Both the position numbers and the translations under genes were made by a program. The notes beneath the pieces were generated by a model. That model was not told the DNA's origin. It searched no databases and saw only the letters and a list, made by a program, of their open reading frames with translations. Source: Sordaria brevicollis (taxonomy: Eukaryota > Ascomycota > Sordariomycetes > Sordariales > Sordariaceae). From it: a stretch of DNA of 64,000 bases. The stretch lies in NCBI GenBank assembly GCA_033439795.1, contig JAUTDP010000005.1, forward strand, positions 2,075,001-2,139,000, given 5' to 3'. Positions 13,451-25,854 of this stretch are shown here, piece after piece (position 1 is the stretch's first letter; each line of letters opens with the position of its first letter).

Positions 13451-15396
13451 AAGTTCTTTACGCATTTAGTGCTTTAATTTAATTAAAATATACGGATTAT
13501 AATATATTATATCTAACCCTTTAAAGCGGACCCTATAAACCTATTTAATAAATTTTACAAATATATTTAGTCTTAAGTAATTAAATCGAAGATATTAGCG
13601 AAGGGCTTCGCTTTCTTATAATTTCCGTTAAAAATAATTAAAAATATATATTATAAAAGAAAATTCGTTAATATTATTTAATATTAGAGGGACGTATTTT
13701 AAAATAAATTATTTATATACGGAATAAATGTAGTAGATTAGTAAATTTATAAGGTTAGAACGAAGGTAATTATTCTTATAATCCTAATAAATATAGTTAT
13801 TTTCGAATTATTTTAAAGAAATAAAATTATACACTATATTTAATATTAGCGTAATATTAGGGAGGATTAGTTCCTTTATCCTATTATTATTTTAGACTTT
13901 AATAGTAATATTTCTATATCCTTTAATAATAATTTAATTACTTTTAGCCTATATATAATTATTAGTGTTTATAGGGGTAAAATCTTCGAAGCGATTAACT
14001 TTATTAAAGATATAGATTATCGTACTTAAATCGAAAATTATAGAATCTTTTAGCGGGTATATAGCGTAGGAATTTATAAGTATTAAGAAATTATTTTTAT
14101 TTATTAAACGATTATAGAATTACTTTTGAATAGATTCGTTATTTTTTTATTTACGTAATTGAATAATAGTATCTTTAAATTTCTTATTTTTCTTTATATT
14201 TATTAAAATACGCTTTTTAATCTCTTTATTTTCGACCTATTTTTCGAATACGATTTAAGGGTATATATAATAATATTTATAAATATTATAGCCCTATTAA
14301 TTGTAGAGCCTATAAATATTATAGCGGGTTTTACGTACTTATTAGGACGGGGAGGAGGTTCTTTTTTTATTAATTAATTTAAAAGAGGGTTTTTTATTAT
14401 TATTATTATTTATTAGGGTTATAGCCTCTTCCTATCCTTTTTTAATATCCGTATTAAGGTATTAATTATCGTTATTAGGAGCGTCCTCCGTAGCGGGCTT
14501 TTTACTTAACGTAGTTATAAATATTATACTTTTTAATAGGGGGGTTGGCCGGCCTTTTACTTAAGTAGGATTTACTATTATTATTTTACGAAAATCTTTA
14601 ATAATAGTATAGAATTTTATATTTATATAATTATTCTTTATAACCTCCTTATTATATTATAATTGGTACGAATTTACTTAGGTGGAGTAAAGATTTCCTT
14701 TAATAGTAAAATAGAATTTAGTAAATTAAATATCGGGATTTATAGCCTTAAGGATTTTATACGCTTTATATAGGGTTATAACCTACTTTTATTAAAATAA
14801 TTAAATTATTTAATCGCAATTAGCGTAGCCGGGGCGTAAGATGGCGATTAATTAGGCTTTGGCCAATTTTTTAACTTCTTTATCGTTAAAATACACTAAT
14901 TTAATAAGGTTATTATATTATTCGTAGATTCCGGAACGTTTAATAAAATTAATTTCGCAGTATAAATCTTTAATAATTTCTATTATTTATAGACTTAATT
15001 AGGTTTTTTTAGCCCTAAAATTTATAATAATTTTTAAATCGGTACGTTAATCGTTTTTTTCGGTTATATAGTCGCGATAATTACGCTCGTAATAGAAATT
15101 ACTACGTATAGCGGTAATAGAAAATTCCTTGAAGCGGGCCTTCCTTTTAATTATAATTTTTCCTTCGGGTTCTTCGCTTTTATAATCTTCGATATTAGGC
15201 TCGATAGGTCTAGTAGGCTAAAGTTACCGGTTTATAGGATTAATATAATTTTATAGCCTTAGGTTTTAAATTTAGGAAATAAAGGTATTTTCCTAGGCGG
15301 GTTAATCTTTTAGCGAATTAAAACGGATATTATTAATTTTCGACGATATTATTATTATTATTGGCGTAGTTCGGTCGAATCGGTGAGATTTTTAAT

Positions 15397-15568
15397 TATA
15401 ATAATAGCGGTAATATTGGGGTAGTAAAGAAGGCTTGATTGTGTGTAATTGTGTAAGATTCTGTAGACGTGTAGATCTCTAGTTATTGTAAAATCCCTCA
15501 GATTCTAGACCTCGGTTATGGTTACGTGCACTCTGTCCTCCCAGAGTGGGCCACCCAGTATTGTGACA
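15397..15568 (-). repeat. Right LTR of the copia element (5' LTR in element orientation)
   Basis: 172-bp partner of 9919-10090. Its inner end is mutated (TATAATAATAG for TGTGATAATAG) while its outer 60 bp is GC-balanced and apparently untouched (...CCACCCAGTATTGTGACA). Confidence 0.9.
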
Positions 15569-18500
15569 CTCGCTGCTTCCCCTGTCGCGCGCTCTTCCCC
15601 TCCCGTCTTGCAGGGGATTTCTCTCACAAGCAGGCAACACAGCGGGCGCCAGGGCAGAGTCGCAGCAAGAGAGCTCTCCAAGGCGCTTGGGCCATTGTGA
15701 CTATGGTTGTAAAGCAAGGCGCTTAGACCATTACATTCTCTGACCAATCAGAAGAGGGGGATCAAAGCAGCTTTTGATGGATTCGGTGACATCTGGAAAC
15801 GCGGGAAGGAAGGAAGCCAAGCTCTCAAGATCCAACATCCAGGACTTGATTTGTGTGACCTTCTCTAGTGACCTTAGGAGATAGGTTTCTAAAAGGGGAA
15901 AAGTCAAGCTGGCAGAGCACAGAAACATTCAACGATCTGAGATGATGGAACTGTCGGACATGGAGATATTTCAGCTCTCAAGTCGCCAGTGTCTCGACAG
16001 ACGCGTGGCAGTAGCTGCATCCGTCAGAGCCCCTAGCGCGGTTGATGCAATGTCTCGGCCATCCTTTTTCAAGATCCATGTGGCTTCTTAATACCCGTTG
16101 GCTTGTGATGATGAAGCCAGAGCCAGCAAGGACACAAAGTTAACACAGTGAATAATAAGAGGTTGGATGGGCGGCTGTTGCTCTGTTTTTATGAGGGCGT
16201 TAAGATGAGTTTGATACGAGAGGCTTTGCCACTTTTGTGTGTTGTAGGAGGAAAAGTGAAGTTATATCCGCGGCTGATATATGTGAAGCTGCGTTACTCC
16301 TCCCACGGAGGCTTTATTTATTTGTTGTCCTCCTCCGTCTCTCTACGACATATTCCGAACCAGTGTCCGTTTTCAGCTCCTCCCATTCTTGGGACAGCCA
16401 ATCGTTATTTTCGTAAATGGAGACACGGCCACTCAACGTCCCGCATTATTTTGGTCCGAGGGTCGTTTGGAAGTTGGGGTCCCAAGGTCGGGTTTCAACA
16501 ACGGGAACATGTGGATGTCCGGCGTGGATGATAGCAAAGGAGCAAAAAGAGGAGAATGACGAGGGAAAAAAATCTGTTTCGCTGTTCGAGGCTCTCGACT
16601 CTCTGTGTGTGGACAGTGGCTCGCCTGGAAGACCGAAATGGTGCCCGAATGGAGAGCAAGCAAGGGACCCCAGACTTTGAAATGATCAGTGGGACGTTTC
16701 CCATGGACCCCACTTGACGGAAACCTAATTGTTTTTAGTCTTGCTTGCTCCACTGTCCCTGCGGTGCGGCAACCTCACAAAGACCTCATAGTAAGCGGCT
16801 ATTCCATCGAATTGTCCATTCCTTGGTGTTGTCGATTACATGTCGAACCGTCAGTCTGTATCAAAACATGGAAAGAGAAAAGAAAAAGATTGGGGTCGTT
16901 TGGAGTGGTGTTCCTGTGTCGCAGATCCCGCGTGGAGATGGCCGGTGATTACACACCTTGTGCCGTCCGACTAATGCACGCGTATAAACCTGGAAATGTC
17001 TGACTTGAACCTCATTTTGGACATCCAAGGCAACGTGCCATCATCAAAACGGTGTCCAAGGCGATTAGATTCCCGCCCAAGTTCCAACAGTATTCCTTTG
17101 TTACAACTCTGCAATGGAGACGTTGGGAGTGTGCCATCCTCCTTTTACCGCTCTGCATTTCGAGGGTTGCTTCCAGAGTCCCTTGGCGGTGGTCACAGGG
17201 CCGGCGGCGACGGCGGTACCATCCGAATCGAATGCATGACGGGCGAGACAGGCACCAACAAGGGCACCGTACCGAGATATCTTTAATCATTGGCCTGCCT
17301 GGTTTGGGGGTTCTCTCACAGTAAGAAGTCGAGCAAAGGCCTCTCTCTCTCTCATTCTCATATGGATCAGGCACACGGTTGACATTGACAGATGATGGAC
17401 CATGGGGTGCGTCGCCAACTTGCTTATGCTGCGCTACCGTGTACCGCATTCATGATTTCTTTTTCGTTTCGTGCCGCGCCATAACGGCTGAACAAAACGT
17501 TATCCATCATCAACGGTGAAGTTGGCTTCATGTAGGTAGGCAGAAATGAAGATCGTCTTGTCTCATAGCCTCTTCTGCCTCTCCACGTAATGTGACTGTT
17601 CGGACTTGTGAAAAGGCTCACTTTTGCCATCTCTAGCCCTAAAAGCAGGACAGTAGGAGAAACTGCAAAGTGGCGGGTCGAGCCGACCCGGGGGCCTGGG
17701 TTTATATATTTATAAGTACGACTAGGTTGCCCTGCAGCTGATCAAGCCGAGACTCGAGACGAGCCCAGTCTCGAATTACGCGGGGAAATGCGAGGAAGCT
17801 TGACAGCACTCAAAAGTCCACCATGTCGGAAGAGATGGAGTTCAAACCTTGATCGGTAGTCGTTGTAACCACTCCCGAATCCCGGGGACGGATGAGGTCG
17901 TGGCTCGGACTAAGTCCCGGTTGCGAAAGTGTACGACATCCCGTATGTCACCGTCGGCGTTTCGATGGACTGTAGACTGGCAAAGTAAGCAGCCTCGGAC
18001 CGTGATGAAAGAGTGACCACTCAGCCAGACAACTTCCTCCTGTATTTTGCAGTGCGAGTCTTTCTTTTGCCCGTTATTCGTCATCGGGTCGCACTGGGCT
18101 TTGTCCCGAAGGGTTAAGGCAGGCAGGCGGGCGGAACAGGCAGGCAAGCACGCACCTTCCGTCATCCGACTCGTCGACTCGTTCAGGGTTGGTTTGGCAA
18201 CAGGTTGGGTTGGGAAGTTGTGATGGAAGGTGGAAAGAGAAAATGGAAGGAAAAGACAAAGAATTGGAGATCGAAGTTCGAGAAACCAAAAAGCGTCAAC
18301 CGTGCACCCGCAGGACAGGGCTCTGGGGAAAGAGGCCAAAGAGGGCCACACAGGGCAAAAGCTCACAACCTGATGTGAAGCTCAAAGCAAAAGCACTCCT
18401 TCCTTCTTGACTGGAGAAACGGACAGGCGTGAGCAGCGCGCAGCCAATCAAAGGCCGCGGTGGGCCGCACTTGACTGGGAGCAATGAGGTGCAATTGGGG

Positions 18501-20111
18501 AGGCGCATGGATGGCAGGGGTACATGGATCGCGCTAAAATTTGAGAAGGGAGGAACGTTGGGAAGTGCCGGCTTGTCTATAAATTTACTAACCAATATTC
18601 TTTATAGACAGGCCGCTGCCCTCCACCCGAACCTCCCACTGCCCGCCATCGCCCATTTCCGCGCACTTGCTGCCCTGCTCGCTACGCCCTACTACAACCT
18701 GCGCCCTGCTGTGCGCGTGCACGACCCAACCTACCTACCTTTTACATTCCATTCTACCGACAACCAGCCAACCACCGATCCGGGCGACAGACACCACGAC
18801 CAGTGGAAGTAACACAAAAAGGCAGAAGCACCTTCCAGGTTCTCAGCGCACTGCACATTCAACTGCAAATTGGCTGCAACTGCTCTACATACCTCTATCG
18901 AACGTCACCACCTTCCGATACTTGGCTACTTCTTGCCTTTTTGTTACATATTTGAAGGCGACAAGGTCCAGACCCCTCATCCCATACACTTATTCCGATA
19001 CATCCCCCGCCAAATTTCACGGCCAACCACACGGACCACACGGGCCATCTTAGGCCGGCCGCTGTCACCGTTGCACCGTGTGCGTTTTGTGTGTGTTTGT
19101 CTAGCGCAAGGTACCGGCGACCTTAGTTGGCTTGCATAAAAAGACTATTGGCACACACACACACCTTGCTCTCTCACCTTGAGCCCGTGGACGGTGAGTT
19201 TTGCTTTCATTTTGATATCTCGTTTTATTTCATCTCACATATTGTCCCTCATCTCATCAACCACCCTCACACCACCTCTCATTGTCTTCGGTTGTCTTTC
19301 ATCTCTCTCAGAAATCATCGGTGTCATTACCTTGAACAAATCATCTGGTTCGAGTCGTGGCATCCAACTTCATCTTTGCCCTTCTCCTACTGCCTATCCT
19401 GTCACTCTGTTTGCTTCTTACACGATGACCATGGACCACCACTCACAATGCGTCAACCATGGGATAAAAGTTATGAATGTGACCCTAATGACTAAAACCT
19501 GATATTTTTAGACCTTCTGATAGAAACCTTATTCTCTTCCCTCAAATTCACAACAGCAGCCGCCAGTGTCGCATATCACAGTGGACCTTTTGTTGTGCAT
19601 CTGGGACTACAGCCTTGCCATATCTGTGGATATTCCCAACGGTATGTTCAACTACGCATCACTCTTCCCTTCCTAAACCTGTTCCTTTCACTTTCCTGTC
19701 ACGTCACCTTGCTTCAGAACCAGTGTTCTATGGACCTTGTTGCCACTCATACACTGAGTGTGCTTTGAGGTTCATCATAGAGGTTAAACGTCCGAGTGGA
19801 CTGTATCTCCCCTAACCCTTTAGCCACTTTCCGAGTCTTGGCAGGGGTTGACCTCGTCAACGTCTGTTGTACGGTTGTAGTGTTCCATTCACCAGGCAAC
19901 CTTCAACCGCTGTGGTTGTTCCTGTTCCTTCCCGTTGTTTCTGTTTATTTCTTTCTTTCCTTATTTAAGGCGAAGAAAAAAAGGCCAAATCTCGCCAGTT
20001 ATTTCTTGTCTCAGACCAAGCTTGAAGGGTGTAAGACTAACCAAGTTGCAGTGCCATGGCAACAACCCCCTATTAAACCATATCAACACAGTCTACTGAC
20101 ATGAAAAAGAG
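15569..20111. other. Gene-free region upstream of MOT1
   Basis: No recognisable coding sequence. The first 3 kb has ordinary composition with scattered short frames on both strands. From about 18600 to 20100 the plus strand is rich in C and T tracts, as is common in fungal promoters and 5' UTRs, with a TATA-like element near 18575. A possible 5' UTR intron donor (GGTGAGT) lies near 19193. Transcript structure cannot be resolved from sequence alone. Confidence 0.5.
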
Positions 20112-23100
20112 ATGGCGTCTCGGTTAGATCGCCTTGTCACGTAAGTACTTCTTTCTGAAGTTTGCCTTTTTCGAGGAATTTGACCAACAGCTCCACGTAC
20201 AGGCTTATCGAGACGGGCAGTACTCGCCTGATTCGGGATGCTGCTGTGGACCAGCTCGCCACATGGCAAAAGGAGCATCCCGATGAGCTCTTCAACCTAC
20301 TCTCCCGAGTTGTTCCCTATTTGCGCCATAAGGACTGGGAGACCAGATCAACCGCTGCCAAGGCCATAGGCAAAATCATCGAAAATGCCCCGCAATACGA
20401 CCCCAATGCCGACGAGGAGCCCGACACGGTAATGAAGGATGATGATAGCAATGGCTTCATCAAGAAGGAAGAGGGCCCGCCAAAGCTCTCTCTTAGTGCG
20501 GACGAGCAGTTCAGTTTGAGGACACTGGATGTTATCAACATTCTCAAGTACGGAAGATCGTTGCTCAGAATTGGCGACAAAAACGACTGGGGCCTTGCAG
20601 CCCTCGATCCCCAAAGCCGCCTGAACCATCAGAAAAAGACGCTCAACGGCCGTTTGGGTCTCCTTGGACGTGAGTTTAAGGATGAGGAGATCCCTATCGT
20701 TAACGATGTCATCCTCAGCCCTGCGACCCCTCTGGACCCAGCTGCGGCTAATGGCTTCGGCCGTCATGACAGTGTCGGCTCCGGCAACAACCAGAACGGT
20801 GAGACGGCTGGTCTAAGCGCACGACAGCTGAATGTCCTCAAGCGAAAACGGAAAAAGGAGGCCCAGAAGGCTGCTCAGGGTAAGAGCGGCTTCGGTGACC
20901 TCTCTCTGCGCCGAAATACAACGGCCGGCTCCGAGGGCTTCGACGATACCCCGATGGTGGACAGCGACACGAAGGGTGGCAAGATGAACGATTATTTCAG
21001 CCTCGATAGGCCCGCCGATATCGAAGAGGATACCAAGGTTGTCAGCGAATACAAGGGACCCATCATCCCCATCAAGTCCGAGATTGAGGCCGACGACAAC
21101 TTGGAAGGGTTGAATGGCCATACGAACGTCTTTGCGAGTTCCTCAAGGTCGACCTCTTTGATCCGCAGTGGGAAACCCGCCATGGCGCTGCTATGGGTTT
21201 GCGTGAGGTAATCAGAGTTCATGGTGCTGGCGCGGGAAGGATGATGGCCAAGTCTCGTTCAGAAAACAACGAGCTGAACCGAAAGTGGCTGGATGACCTC
21301 GCCTGCCGCCTGTGCTGCGTTTTGATGCTTGACAGGTTCACAGATTACAGCTCCGATACCTCTGTGGCACCTATCCGTGAGACCGTCGGCCAGACCCTTG
21401 GATCCGTCCTTCGTCACTGCCCTCCAGCAACAGTTCATGCCATTTATGAACTGCTGTATCGCATGGTGATGCAAAAAGATCTTCAGCTCAGTCATCATGA
21501 GTGGGCCATCTGCCATGGTGGTATGATTGGCCTCCGATATGTCGTTGCTGTGAGGAAGGACCTGCTGCTTCAGGACACCGCCATGATTGACGGCGTTATT
21601 CTCGCTGTCATGGAAGGATTGGCCAACCACGACGACGACGTTCGCTCCGTCAGCGCTGCAACTTTGATTCCTATGGCCAAGGAATTCGTCATGATGCGCT
21701 CGGATGCTCTACCCGATCTCATCAATATCGTCTGGGAAAGTCTTTCCAACCTTGGCGACGATCTCAGTGCGTCTACAGGCAAGATCATGGACCTTCTGGC
21801 GACTCTTTGCAGTTTCCCAGAAGTCTTGGAAACCATGAAGCACTCGGCCTCGCACGATGAGGAGCGCTCATTCACGCTCCTTGTCCCGAGACTTTATCCC
21901 TTCCTTCGTCATACCATTACCTCTGTCAGGCTTGCTGTCCTCAAGGCTTTGATGACATTTGTCAAGCTCGGAGGCGACACAACGCAAGGATGGCTTGGTG
22001 GAAGAGTTCTGCGTTTGATCTTCCAGAACATCCTTGTTGAGAGGGACCAGGAAACGTTGAATGCATCTGTCGATCTTTGGGCAGCCCTTGTGCGCACGCT
22101 CGCTAACAACAACCCTGCGATACTCGCTGATGAGTTTGCTCCTCACGTGGACACACTCATGCAGCTGACACTCCATCCAATTGGTGTGTCCAGAAACCCC
22201 ATTCCCATGAACGCAAGCTTGTTCCAGAAGCCCTCCGGCGGAACCTACTCTATGCCCGGACCCGTGGCTGGTGGTAACAGGAGGTCATCACCACCCGAAG
22301 GTGCAGAGAGGACCGTCAAGAGGAGGAGAAAATCGACCAAGGTCGACGATCCTCCTCCCACATCCCAGACTCACGATGTCGATGGTCACATGATGCAGGG
22401 AGATGTCGACCTCGTTGGAATGGATACTCTCATTCGTTCCCGCGTCTCGGCTGCTAAGGCCATGGGCTTAGTTATGGCTTTGGTCCCTCCGTCAACCATC
22501 GAAGCCTACGACGCCAGCATCATTCCTGCCCTCTCATCCGCATACTCCTCAACCCAGCTTACTGCCGGCGTTATCATTGACGAGTACGCCAAGAACAGCG
22601 CCTCTAGTCAAGCAGCCGCTCGCTTCGTTCAGCCATTGCTCGCAATCATTGAGCAAGAACGGCCATCCCACTACCGCGACCTGGTTACCCACGTGCAGCG
22701 GGTACGATCACAATCGCAACAGTTGCTCAACCTCTGCCGAGATCACGGCAAGGTATCACAGAGCAAGCTGCCAACGCTTGCCGTGGTGGTACAGGGCGAG
22801 CCCGAAGCCGGTCCTGGTGCCTTCTCTATCGCTAATGCCGAAAAGGTTGTCAACGAGGACTTTGAGAGGCTCAAGAAGATCATGGCTCCTGGTCAGCGCC
22901 TGATCGCTGTCAAGGATCTCAACGAGGCTCGTGATCTTGTCGTGATTGCAATTGAGGAGGCCAAGGCGGCAAAGGAAGCTCGCGACACCCGTATTCGAGC
23001 TTCTGCTGCTTGCGCTCTGGTGTCCATGGAGGTGCTACCCAAAAAGCCCAGTCCGCTTATCAAGGCCATCATGGACAGCGTCAAGGGTGAGGAGAATCAT

Positions 23101-25854
23101 CTACTACAATGCCGCTCTGCTACAAGCGTCGCACGCCTGGTGCAGCTCTTCACTGAGTCTGGCCGCCGTGGTCCTGGTGACAAGATTGTCGCCAACCTGG
23201 TCAAGTACACTTGTGTGGAAACTGCCGAGACGCCCGAGTTCCCTCAGCACGCTCACAAGACGAACGTTATCCTTTCTATGTCTAAGGAAGAGGATAGAGC
23301 TGAGCACGACGATCCAGTCAAGTTCGCCCTCGAAGCCAAGAAGGCTCACATTACGAGACGTGGTGCCAAGCAAGCTTTGGAGGTGCTCTCACAGACATAC
23401 GGTGCTGAGCTCTTGAGCCGGGTGCCCAGCCTCCACGCCTTCATGGAAGAGCCGTTGGTCAAGGCCTTCTCGGGCGAACTTCCGGCAGAGGCCAGGGACC
23501 CTTCGAGCACGTTTGGTCAAGAGATTGTGGATGCCTTGTCCATTATCAGGACCATGACGCCAACACTACACCCAGCACTTCACTCATTTGTTATGAAACA
23601 AGTACCCTTTGTCATCAAGGCCCTCCAGTCTCAGCTTTCGGTCTTCCGGTACATGGCTGCCAAGTGTATGGCGACCATTTGCTCCGTCATCACCGTTGAT
23701 GGTATGACTGCTCTTGTCGAGAAGGTCCTTCCCTCCATCAACAACCCTGTCGATCTCAACTTCCGTCAAGGCGCCATCGAGGTTATCTACCACTTGATTG
23801 CGGTCATGGGCGACGCTATCCTGCCTTATGTGATCTTCCTCATTGTGCCTGTCCTTGGCCGTATGAGCGATTCTGATGACAACATCCGTCTCATTGCCAC
23901 AACTTCCTTTGCTACTCTCGTCAAGCTTGTGCCCCTTGAGGCCGGTATTCCTGATCCTCCTGGTCTGTCTGAAGAGCTTCTCCGTGGCAGAGACCGTGAG
24001 AGGACATTCATTCAACAGCTACTTGACCCGAAGAAGGTTGAGCCATTCCAGATTCCCGTCGCCATCAAGGCCGAACTACGTTCTTACCAGCAAGAGGGTG
24101 TCAACTGGCTTCATTTCCTCAACAAGTATCACCTCCATGGTATTCTGTGCGACGACATGGGTCTCGGCAAAACGCTCCAGACCATTTGCATCGTTGCCAG
24201 TGACCACCATCAGCGTGCTGAGGAGTTTGCCAAGACTGGTGCGCCAGATGTCAGAAGGCTGCCGTCTTTGATCGTCTGCCCGCCCACTCTCTCTGGACAT
24301 TGGCAGCAGGAGATCAAGAACTATGCTCCATTCCTTAGTGTCACCACTTATGTCGGCCCACCTGCTGAGCGTAAGGCTATGAAGGATACTCTCGACAAGA
24401 CCGATATTGTCATCACATCTTACGATGTCTGCCGCAATGATATTGACGTCATCAAGAAGTACAGCTGGAACTATGTGGTTCTTGATGAAGGTCATTTGAT
24501 CAAGAACCCCAAGGCCAAGATTACCATTGCCGTCAAGCAGTTGGCCAGTAATCACCGCCTCATCCTCACGGGTACTCCGATTCAGAACAATGTCCTCGAA
24601 CTCTGGTCTCTGTTTGACTTTCTCATGCCCGGCTTTTTGGGGGCAGAAAAGGTGTTCCTTGACAGGTTTGCCAAGCCCATTGCCAACAGTCGATACAGCA
24701 AGGCTTCTTCGAAAGAACAAGAAGCCGGCGCTTTGGCTATTGAGGCGTTGCATAAGCAGGTCTTGCCCTTCCTTCTGCGTCGTCTCAAGGAAGAGGTGCT
24801 TAACGACCTGCCTCCCAAGATTCTGCAGAACTACTACTGCGATCTCAGCGACCTTCAACGCAAGCTCTTCGAGGATTTCACCAAGAGGGAGGCGAAAAAG
24901 ATTACGGAAGAGGCTGGTCGCGATGACAAGGAGGCCAAGGCCCACATTTTCCAGGCTCTGCAGTACATGCGCAAGTTGTGCAACTCTCCTGCGCTTGTCA
25001 TGAAGCCTGGCCACAAGCAGTACGACGATACGCAGAAGTTCTTGGCCAAACGAAACACAAGCCTCGAGGACCCGGTCCACGCCCCCAAGCTTACAGCACT
25101 TCGCGATTTGCTCGTCGACTGCGGTATCGGCGTCGAGGGCCAAGAATCCAACGATCCGCTCTACACCCCTATCAAGCCCCATCGTGCTCTCATTTTTTGT
25201 CAGATGAAGGAAATGCTGGACATGGTCCAAAATACCGTCCTGAAGACCATGCTTCCCTCGGTGTCTCACCTCCGCCTGGACGGCTCCGTCGACCCCACCC
25301 GCCGTCAAGACATTGTAAACAAGTTCAACAGCGACCCGTCGTACGACGTGTTGCTGCTCACCACCAGCGTCGGCGGTCTCGGTCTCAACCTGACTGGTGC
25401 CGACACCGTCATTTTCGTCGAGCACGACTGGAACCCTCAGAAGGACTTGCAAGCCATGGACCGCGCCCATCGTATCGGCCAGAAGAAGGTGGTCAACGTC
25501 TACCGCCTCATCACGCGCGGCACGCTCGAGGAGAAGATTCTCAGTCTGCAGCGCTTCAAGATTGACGTCGCCAGCACGGTCGTCAACCAGCAGAATGCAG
25601 GGTTGTCGACCATGGACACGGATCAGATTCTGGATCTCTTTAATTTGGGCGATGCCGGACCAAATCTCATAACTGAGGGCAAGGGCAAGGATAACATTGA
25701 GGGCAGGGAAGAGGACATGGTGGATATCGAGACGGGCGATGTCAGGCAGCCGGGCAAGAAGGCGGCTTGGCTTGAAGGTCTTGGGGAGTTGTGGGATAAT
25801 TCGCAGTATGAGGAGAGTTTTGATTTGGATGGATTCTTGAAGACTATGCAGTGA
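20112..25854 (+). CDS. mot1: MOT1/BTAF1-type TBP-associated Snf2 ATPase (one apparent frameshift)
   Basis: MOT1 uses ATP to strip TATA-binding protein from DNA and redistributes it between promoters. Exon 1 is 20112-20140 (MASRLDRLV), intron 20141-20202, then one long exon to 25854. With the frameshift corrected the protein is about 1893 aa, as expected for fungal MOT1. The N-terminal two thirds are HEAT repeats that clasp TBP, with an acidic and basic linker around residues 75-330. The C-terminal Snf2 motor has DDMGLGKT (about 1326), the DEGH box in VLDEGHLIKNP (about 1437) and motif VI QAMDRAHRIGQKK (about 1758). At 21107-21109 a GGG run appears one base short: upstream sequence is in one frame to ...DDNLEG, and conserved WPYERLCEFLKVDLFDP continues in another. 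No intron with usable signals bridges the break without removing conserved residues. A sequencing or assembly error in an otherwise intact gene is the likeliest cause. Confidence 0.93.

Larger units (their letters stand above)
9919..15568 (-). mobile_element. Ty1/copia LTR retrotransposon, inactivated by RIP
   Basis: A complete 5650-bp element flanked by two direct 172-bp repeats with TGT...ACA-type ends. A 5-bp target duplication is visible as CTCGT on the left (9914-9918) and CTCGC on the right (15569-15573), differing by one C-to-T change. Read on the minus strand the interior still shows integrase-core-like sequence (about 13150-13450) followed by reverse transcriptase (about 11220-11400). 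The order IN then RT, and an RT catalytic motif of the YVDD type, place it in Ty1/copia rather than Ty3/gypsy. The interior is saturated with stops and very AT-rich from C-to-T and G-to-A changes, so no product can be made. The expected chromatin state (methylated, H3K9me3) is inferred from Neurospora biology, not seen. Confidence 0.9.

Noticed and set aside
17012..17449. Overlapping open frames on both strands upstream of MOT1
   Set aside because: No similarity, no splice-consistent extension, random-like residue composition.
21039..21113. Intron bridging the MOT1 frame break
   Set aside because: Candidate donors and acceptors would remove conserved residues (VVSEYKGPIIPIKSEIE) and lack a branch site; a single missing base explains the data better.
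24076..25470. 464-codon open frame on the minus strand
   Set aside because: It is antisense to the conserved Snf2 motor of MOT1, has no similarity of its own, and is a codon-bias shadow.
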